This document shows, piece after piece, positions 58,807 through 64,000 of a stretch of 64,000 bases of DNA. This DNA is from Candidatus Zixiibacteriota bacterium. GTDB taxonomy: Bacteria > Zixibacteria > MSB-5A5 > DSPP01. The stretch spans positions 61,470-125,469 of the forward strand of contig JAKEHY010000001.1 in the NCBI GenBank assembly GCA_022614805.1. The letters run 5' to 3'. The position numbers and the translations under genes were made by a program. Each line of letters opens with the position of its first letter. Within the stretch, counting starts at the first letter, position 1. Below the pieces are notes generated by a model. The model ran no database searches. It was not told the DNA's origin and worked only from the letters and a program-made list of their open reading frames with translations.

Positions 58807-59762
58807 AGCTCTCCTCCTTTGCGTCCCGCCAAAGCCGCTTTTCCCTGCGTGGCAAAATAGGCCCGTATTTTCTTTTCATCCATTTTTATTTGCTCAATCA
58901 ACGGCTGGACGGAACCAAATTTTTCGTCCGGCCGTATGAACCGTTCCGCCAATATCAATATCTCGCTCCCCAATTCCACTTCCCCGTCCAGGATGTTTAT
59001 TTCCACGCTCTGGGAGCTTTCCCCGAATGTGGGGCAGGTGCCAATATACAACATTCCGTCCAAAAATCGAGTGCCGGAGGCGGCCCGGGCGGCGTAGATG
59101 CCGGGGGCGGGCAAAAGCTTATGGGGTTGGGGCGAAAGATTAAAGGTGGGGTAGCCCAGCTTTTTCCCCCGCCCATGCCCTTTGGCTTTCTCACCGTAAA
59201 TGGGAAAAGGATGCCCCAAAAGCTGGATGGCCTCGTCAAACCGGGCCGCCGCCAGGCTTTCCCGGATGACCGAGCTTTTGACCGCTTCCGAGGAATGCCG
59301 CACCGGCTCGATTACTTCCAGTTCGAACGGGTGTCGGGCCGCCAGTTTTTCCAATAGCGCCACGCTTCCCCGCCGGGCTTTGCCAAAGCGATGGTCGTAG
59401 CCGACCACCAAATGCCGGGCGGCGAGCCCTTCAAGTAAAATCCGTTCGACGTATTCTTCCGGCTCCATCCCCGCCACCCTCCGGTCGAAAGGATAAACGA
59501 GCGTTTCATCCAGACCGAATGTTTCGAAGAAATACAGTTTTTCCGGCAAAACGGTCAGCAGCCGGACGGTGGAGGGGTCCCCCAGAACCATCCGCGGGTG
59601 CGGCTCGTAGGTCAAGGCCAGAGCGGAAAGATTTTTTTTCCGGGCGGCGGCCACGGTGCGTTCGATTAAGGCCCGATGCCCCCGGTGCACGCCGTCGAAG
59701 CTTCCCATCGTGACGGCGCAGGTCGCTTTAGGGCGTTCCGCCAGCGAACGGAAGATTTTCAT
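58797..59762 (-). CDS. ribF: Bifunctional riboflavin kinase / FAD synthetase
   Basis: 321 residues. The N-terminal FMN adenylyltransferase has [17 protein letters not shown] and [16 protein letters not shown]. The C-terminal riboflavin kinase has [22 protein letters not shown], where the usual G-x-P-T-x-N is GYPTFN. It makes FMN, the ligand of the riboswitch 27 kb away, and FAD. ATGA overlap with truB. Confidence 0.96.
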   Translation of the reverse strand: MKIFRSLAERPKATCAVTMGSFDGVHRGHRALIERTVAAARKKNLSALALTYEPHPRMVLGDPSTVRLLTVLPEKLYFFETFGLDETLVYPFDRRVAGMEPEEYVERILLEGLAARHLVVGYDHRFGKARRGSVALLEKLAARHPFELEVIEPVRHSSEAVKSSVIRESLAAARFDEAIQLLGHPFPIYGEKAKGHGRGKKLGYPTFNLSPQPHKLLPAPGIYAARAASGTRFLDGMLYIGTCPTFGESSQSVEINILDGEVELGSEILILAERFIRPDEKFGSVQPLIEQIKMDEKKIRAYFATQGKAALAGRKGGELWP

Positions 59763-60664
59763 ACCAGCACCCGTCCATAGACAAAAGCCGGTTGGGAAGG
59801 ATTTTTCTTTAGAAAATCAGCCGACTCGGCCAGATGCCCCCAAGCCAGAATTCGCTCACTTCCATTTTCGACGAAAACGGCTTGCCCTTTTTCAAAATCA
59901 TCGAGGCCGTCCAAATCGGACAAAAAAAGCGGTTTTCCATCTCTCACCCTGGCCGGCTCGGTCATAAGCCGTAAAACCGGCAGGCCCAAAACGTCCTGCG
60001 GAAAAAGAAGATGTTCTCCCCAGTTCTGCGGGTCCAACCCATCGAGCGAAACTGACTGCGCCAGCGTTACCGGTCCGACTTCGATGCGAACCAAAGAGGA
60101 CATAACCGCGCCGCAGCCGATTCTTTCGCCAAAATCCCTCGCCAGGGCCCGGATATAGGCCCCGGAGGAGCAGGCAACTTCCAACTCAATCTCTGGAGAT
60201 TTCCAGACAAGCAACTGGATGGAATAAAACGTTACTTCCTTTTCTGGGGTTTCCACCTCTTCCCCCCTGCGGGCCTTTTTGTACAAGGGCTGGCCCTTCG
60301 ATTTGACCGCGGAGAATATCGGAACTTTCTGCTTTATCGTCCCAACAAATGAAGACAACACCTCCTCGATTTGTTCTTCCGCCAGTTCCGGGACGGGAGT
60401 TTCCGCCAAAACGCTTCCCCAGATGTCGTTGGTATCCGTCGAAAGACCCAGCCGAAAACTGGCTCGATATTTTTTGGGCAAACCGACAAATAGCGGCGCC
60501 AGCTTGGTGGCCTGGTCCAAGAGCACGAGCAAAACCCCGGAGGCGTGCGGGTCCAAGGTGCCGGCATGCCCCGCTTTCAGACCGCCGGTTCGCCGGCGAA
60601 CCTCCTCCACCACGTCGTGAGAACTGGGGCCGGGGGACTTATTTATCGCCAGCAAGCCGACCAT
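59759..60664 (-). CDS. truB: tRNA pseudouridine55 synthase
   Basis: 301 residues. The catalytic Asp lies in GHAGTLDPHASGVLLV; KSPGPSSHDVVEEV opens the protein. A PUA-like C-terminus is present. It modifies U55 of the T-loop of tRNAs. It overlaps nrnA by 26 bases. Confidence 0.96.
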   Translation of the reverse strand: MVGLLAINKSPGPSSHDVVEEVRRRTGGLKAGHAGTLDPHASGVLLVLLDQATKLAPLFVGLPKKYRASFRLGLSTDTNDIWGSVLAETPVPELAEEQIEEVLSSFVGTIKQKVPIFSAVKSKGQPLYKKARRGEEVETPEKEVTFYSIQLLVWKSPEIELEVACSSGAYIRALARDFGERIGCGAVMSSLVRIEVGPVTLAQSVSLDGLDPQNWGEHLLFPQDVLGLPVLRLMTEPARVRDGKPLFLSDLDGLDDFEKGQAVFVENGSERILAWGHLAESADFLKKNPSQPAFVYGRVLV

Positions 60665-61637
60665 TCTGCAACAGCTCGGAGACTTTTTCTAAAACCGTTC
60701 GTTTCGCTTCGGCCAGGGGCAGGGGGAGCGCGCAGCCGGAGGCGTTGGGGTGCCCCCCCCCGCCGAAGGCTTTGGCGATGGGGGAAATGTCGATGCCGTT
60801 CTGGGAACGCAGGCTCACTTTGGTTTTGCCGAAAGAAAGTTCTTTGAACAAAGCCCCCACCTTCACGTTCCGAACGTAAAGAGAGTAATCGACCAGCCCT
60901 TCCGTATCCTCGAAACGGGCTCCCGTTTCGGCCAAAAGCCGGTTCTCGATGGAAAGAAAGCAAATCCGGCCCTCTTGGTGGAGTTCCAGCCCCTCCAGAA
61001 CCCGCGCCACCAGCCGCATATCCGCGGGGGAAATGCGGTAGTACACTTCTTCCGTGATTTTCTGCGGGTCGGCCCCCAACTGCATCAACCGGGCGCAGAT
61101 CTCCAGCGTGCGGGGCCGGGTGGAAGAGTAGCGGAAGCGGCCGGTGTCGGTCAGAATCGCCGTGTAGAGGGCTTCGGCCACCGGCGGGGTGATTTTGAAC
61201 CGGGCAGCTGCCAGAAAATCATACACCATCTCCCCCACGGCCGAGGCCTTGGCATCCAGCCAGTTGATGTGTCCGAATTTTTCATTTCTGGGATGGTGGT
61301 CGATGTTGACGATTACGGTTTGCGGGCACAACAACTTTTGCACGCATCCAATTCTCCTCAAAGAGGGACACTCCACCACAAAGGCGACCTCCGGCACGAA
61401 TTTCGGGAGGGGTTCGTCCGCTTCCCGGATTATTCCCGTTGGGTCCAAAAAGCGGTATTTATTCGGCATTTTCCCCTGGTTGACGGCCAAGACCCGCTTT
61501 TTCCCTTTCCGCAAATAGGCCACCAACGCCATCTGGGAGCCGACCGAATCCCCGTCCGGGTCCTGATGGGAGGTGACCAGAACGTTTTTGGTCTTCCGTA
61601 GAACTTTTTCAACCGTTCGGGCTGTCTTTACGCTCAT
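60639..61637 (-). CDS. nrnA: DHH-family phosphoesterase (NrnA-like oligoribonuclease/pAp phosphatase)
   Basis: 332 residues. DHH motifs: VTSHQDPDGDSVGSQMAL (I), VIVNIDHHPRNEKFG (III, DHH) and AILTDTGRFRYSST (IV). The DHHA1 end has AFGGGGHPNASGCALP. NrnA degrades short RNA oligomers and 3'-phosphoadenosine 5'-phosphate. The position between rbfA and truB is typical. Confidence 0.95.
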   Translation of the reverse strand: MSVKTARTVEKVLRKTKNVLVTSHQDPDGDSVGSQMALVAYLRKGKKRVLAVNQGKMPNKYRFLDPTGIIREADEPLPKFVPEVAFVVECPSLRRIGCVQKLLCPQTVIVNIDHHPRNEKFGHINWLDAKASAVGEMVYDFLAAARFKITPPVAEALYTAILTDTGRFRYSSTRPRTLEICARLMQLGADPQKITEEVYYRISPADMRLVARVLEGLELHQEGRICFLSIENRLLAETGARFEDTEGLVDYSLYVRNVKVGALFKELSFGKTKVSLRSQNGIDISPIAKAFGGGGHPNASGCALPLPLAEAKRTVLEKVSELLQNGRLAGDK

Positions 61638-61992
61638 CTTTAATTTCCTTCAAAAGCCGTTCAATCCGGTCCGCCTTTTCGATGCTCTCGTCCCGGCGAA
61701 AAACGAGTCGCGGGGTGAAGCGCAGTTTCAACTGGCGGGCCGCCATTCCCTGCAGCCGATAGGCAACCCGCTCCAAAATTTTGGCCGTTTTTTCCTGCTG
61801 TCCGGCATCCCCCAAAACGGAATAGAAAACCGTGGCGTTTTTCAAATCCGGGCTGACCTCCGCGCCGGTCAGGGTTACGAATCCCAGCTCGGTTTCGCGG
61901 ACTTCGGCCGCGAGCAATTCCGAGACCACGTGCAGCATTTCCTCCGCCACCCGGCGGGGACGCCCGCCCCGGCTTGCTTTCGGCCCTTCCAT
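61609..61992 (-). CDS. rbfA: Ribosome-binding factor A
   Basis: 127 residues. KH-type fold with VAEEMLHVVSELLAAEVRE, FVTLTGAEVSPDLKNATVFYSVLG and LKLRFTPRLVFRRDES. It matures the 16S 5' end in the 30S subunit. Overlaps nrnA by 29 bases. Confidence 0.95.
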   Translation of the reverse strand: MEGPKASRGGRPRRVAEEMLHVVSELLAAEVRETELGFVTLTGAEVSPDLKNATVFYSVLGDAGQQEKTAKILERVAYRLQGMAARQLKLRFTPRLVFRRDESIEKADRIERLLKEIKDERKDSPNG

Positions 61993-61998
61993 AAAGGT

Positions 61999-62280
61999 TT
62001 ATTTGATATCGACCTGATAATCGAGCAGAACCGCCCGCCGGTCGGCGGACACCAGAGAAACCACCTTGGAGAGCACTGAATCGGCGAAGGCTCGCTCGTT
62101 GGAGACCACCGCCACCCCCAGCCGGCAGCGCTGCCAGAGCTCGTTGCCCCCCACTTCCGCCACCGAGACGTTGAACTGGTTGCGGACTTTGTCTTTCAAA
62201 TGGTTCAAAATCTGCCGCTTCCCCTTGAGCGAGTGATTGTCCGGCAAAAAAAGTTCCAAGGTCAAAGTTCCGACCACCAT
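61999..62280 (-). CDS. ylxP: DUF503/YlxP-family protein
   Basis: 93 residues. Family pattern MVVGTLTLELFLPDNHSLKGKR and NVSVAEVGGNELWQRCRLGVAVVS. Usually found between infB and rbfA, as here; probably a ribosome-biogenesis accessory factor. It follows infB without a gap. Confidence 0.92.
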   Translation of the reverse strand: MVVGTLTLELFLPDNHSLKGKRQILNHLKDKVRNQFNVSVAEVGGNELWQRCRLGVAVVSNERAFADSVLSKVVSLVSADRRAVLLDYQVDIK

Positions 62281-64000
62281 TTATTCCAGCTTGCGCGCCA
62301 CCGAGGTAAGCTCGTAGCACTCCAGGGTGTCCCCCACCTTGACGTCGTTGAAGTTTTCGATTTTAATGCCGCACTCGAAACCGGCGGCGACTTCGCGGGC
62401 GTCATCCTTGAAACGCTTCAAGGCCTCGATTTTGCCCTCGTAGGCGACAACGCCGTCCCGCACGACCCGGAGCCGGTCGACTCGGCGCACGGCGCCGGAC
62501 AAAACATAACAACCCGCCACCGTGCCGATTTTGGAGATTTTGAACACCTGGCGCACCTCCGCCGTGCCGGTGATTTTTTCCTTGATTTCGGGGGTCAAAA
62601 GTCCTTCCAAGGCCTTCTTGATTTCCTCCTGCGCCTCGTAAATCACGGTGTAGAGCCGGATGTCGACTTTCTCCTTGGCCGCCAGTTCGCGGGCCCGCAA
62701 ATCGGGCCGGACATGGAAGCCGACGATGACCGCCTGCGAAGCGGCCGCCAAAAGCACGTCGTTTTCGTTGATGGCGCCCACCCCCTTGTGGATGACGGTG
62801 ACCTTGACTTCGGAGGTCCCTATTTTGGAAAGCAAATCGGCCAAAGCCTCCACAGAACCGTCCACGTCCCCTTTGACGATGACCCGCAGTTCCTTGATTT
62901 CCCCCGATTTGACTTGCTGATACACCTCTTCGAGAGTCAGGGATTTGAGCGTTCGGAAATCCTGCTCCCGTTTGATGCGCATCCGCCGGGCCGCCACCTC
63001 CCGCGCCTCCTGCTCGGAGGCCGTGGCGATAAACGAGTCGCCCGCTTGCGGAACGCCGCCAGAACCCAAAACTTGCACCGGGGTGGAGGGGGGGGCCTCC
63101 TGGATGACCTGACCCCGTTCGTTCAAAAGCGCCCGCACCCGGCCGTTGAAAGCGCCGGTGACGAACGGGTCGCCCACCACGAGCACCCCTTTTTGCACGA
63201 GAATGGTTAAAACCGCTCCCTTCCCCTTGTCCAGCCGGGCCTCGATGACCGTCCCTTGCGCCCTCCCGGCATAGTTCGCCTTCAACTCCAAAAGCTCGGC
63301 CTGCAGCAAAATCATCTCCAAAAGTTTGTCGACATTCCTCCCCATTTTGGCGGAGATTTCGCCGAAAATGGTCTTCCCGCCCCATTCCTCCGGAATCAGG
63401 GAATACTTGGAGAGCTGGTGTTTGATGGACTCCGGATTGGCGGCGGGCAAATCGATTTTGTTGATGGCGACGACGATGGGCACCCCCGCCGCTTTGGCGT
63501 GGTCGATCGCCTCGACCGTTTGGGGCATCACGGCGTCGTCCGCGGCGACCACCAAAACGACGAGGTCGGTAATCTGGGCCCCGCGGGCCCGCATGGCTGT
63601 GAAGGCCTGATGGCCGGGGGTGTCCAAAAAAGTGATTTTCCCCCCCGGCCGCTCCACCTCGTAGGCGCCGATGTGCTGGGTGATGCCGCCCGACTCCCCG
63701 GCGATGACGTTGGTTTTGCGGATGTGGTCCAAAAGCGAGGTTTTGCCGTGGTCCACGTGCCCCATGATGGTGACCACCGGCGGCCGGGGACGGAGCTCCT
63801 GGACCTCCTCTTCTTTTCTTTCTTCGAGACCGATTTCCTTGACCCGTTCGGTTTTGAAACCGAACTCCAGGGCAATGGTCTCGATGGTGTCCAAATCGAG
63901 GCGCTGGTTGATGGTGGCGAAAAACCCCAGTTCCATGCATTTGGAGATAACCTGGGCGGCGGTAAGCTCCATCGCGTGGGCCAGTTCTGCGACGGTCATA
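62281..64000 (-). CDS. infB: Translation initiation factor IF-2 (5' end beyond the window)
   Basis: At least 572 residues visible; the frame begins at the window edge, with an IF2N-type domain (TVAELAHAMELTAAQVISKC) and so the variable N-terminal part lies outside. G motifs: GHVDHGKTSLL, DTPGHQAFTAM, NKIDLP and SAKMG. Domains II, III and the C-terminal fMet-tRNA-binding barrel (GYECGIKIENFNDVKVGDTL-like end) are complete. First gene seen of the infB-pnp operon. Confidence 0.98.
   Translation of the reverse strand, partial: MTVAELAHAMELTAAQVISKCMELGFFATINQRLDLDTIETIALEFGFKTERVKEIGLEERKEEEVQELRPRPPVVTIMGHVDHGKTSLLDHIRKTNVIAGESGGITQHIGAYEVERPGGKITFLDTPGHQAFTAMRARGAQITDLVVLVVAADDAVMPQTVEAIDHAKAAGVPIVVAINKIDLPAANPESIKHQLSKYSLIPEEWGGKTIFGEISAKMGRNVDKLLEMILLQAELLELKANYAGRAQGTVIEARLDKGKGAVLTILVQKGVLVVGDPFVTGAFNGRVRALLNERGQVIQEAPPSTPVQVLGSGGVPQAGDSFIATASEQEAREVAARRMRIKREQDFRTLKSLTLEEVYQQVKSGEIKELRVIVKGDVDGSVEALADLLSKIGTSEVKVTVIHKGVGAINENDVLLAAASQAVIVGFHVRPDLRARELAAKEKVDIRLYTVIYEAQEEIKKALEGLLTPEIKEKITGTAEVRQVFKISKIGTVAGCYVLSGAVRRVDRLRVVRDGVVAYEGKIEALKRFKDDAREVAAGFECGIKIENFNDVKVGDTLECYELTSVARKLE

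Noticed and set aside
62402-63940. Long open frame of 512 codons inside infB
   Set aside because: It is a same-strand shadow of infB caused by GC-rich codons; the product is Arg/Gly/His-rich and unlike any protein.

Overview
The window looks like a chromosomal segment of an uncultured Gram-negative bacterium of the FCB superphylum (candidate phyla such as Zixibacteria, Latescibacteria or KSB1; this placement is inferred, not proven). The support is a PorU-like C25 peptidase and a PorV-like barrel side by side, type IX secretion (T9SS)-style C-terminal sorting domains of the YPNPF / NILG / SGTYFYKL kind on three secreted proteins, several outer-membrane proteins, GC of roughly 55 %, and a normal bacterial housekeeping complement. 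No rRNA, tRNA, CRISPR array, integrase or transposase was seen.

Layout. 1-4522: a TPR regulator ending in a Fis-type HTH and a secreted subtilisin, with three copies of one palindrome (RCAAAA-N2-TTTTGY) in front of the two genes. 4571-4957: an orphan hypothetical gene. 22325 down to 4958 (minus strand): an eight-gene surface/secretion operon: PorU-like C25 peptidase, PorV barrel with a 540-residue propeller/LysM-like insertion, M6 metalloprotease, two paralogous small membrane proteins, a beta-propeller protein, a large outer-membrane protein and a BamA/TamA-like barrel. Its leader contains a terminator-like hairpin ending at the first start codon. 22591-23185: a compact unit of an ArsR-type regulator, repeated operators, and a 16-residue cysteine-pair microprotein with a perfect Shine-Dalgarno and its own terminator. 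This is the most promising undescribed system in the window.

23184-28513 (minus): DUF554 protein, asparaginase, class-III aminotransferase, SnoaL-like protein and an amino-acid ABC transporter lacking its binding protein. 32698 down to 28655 (minus): FMN riboswitch, terminator, then ribD-ribE-ribBA-ribH-nusB. 32828-39844 (plus): stress and accessory genes (methyltransferase, DUF6265, EamA, OsmC, two tandem DinB proteins, DUF4287/SRPBCC, family-5 UDG, membrane proteins, VOC, YjbR). 47060 down to 39881 (minus): dtd-maf-rodZ-smc-ftsY-yjbQ-rlmH operon. 47497-49719: a secreted tail-fibre-like protein with an S74 intramolecular chaperone and an unexpected HExxH motif. 53372 down to 49815 (minus): Rieske protein, 59-residue secreted peptide, alpha/beta hydrolase, homocysteine methyltransferase/MTHFR fusion, TPR lipoprotein. 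64000 down to 53599 (minus): infB(partial)-DUF503-rbfA-nrnA-truB-ribF-rpsO-pnp, M16 peptidase, asnS.

The spacers carry at least three families of short palindromic repeats. One core (CCCGAGCGYAGTCGAGG) sits in the loop of unrelated hairpins and has entered two coding regions (ribE and the methyltransferase/MTHFR fusion).
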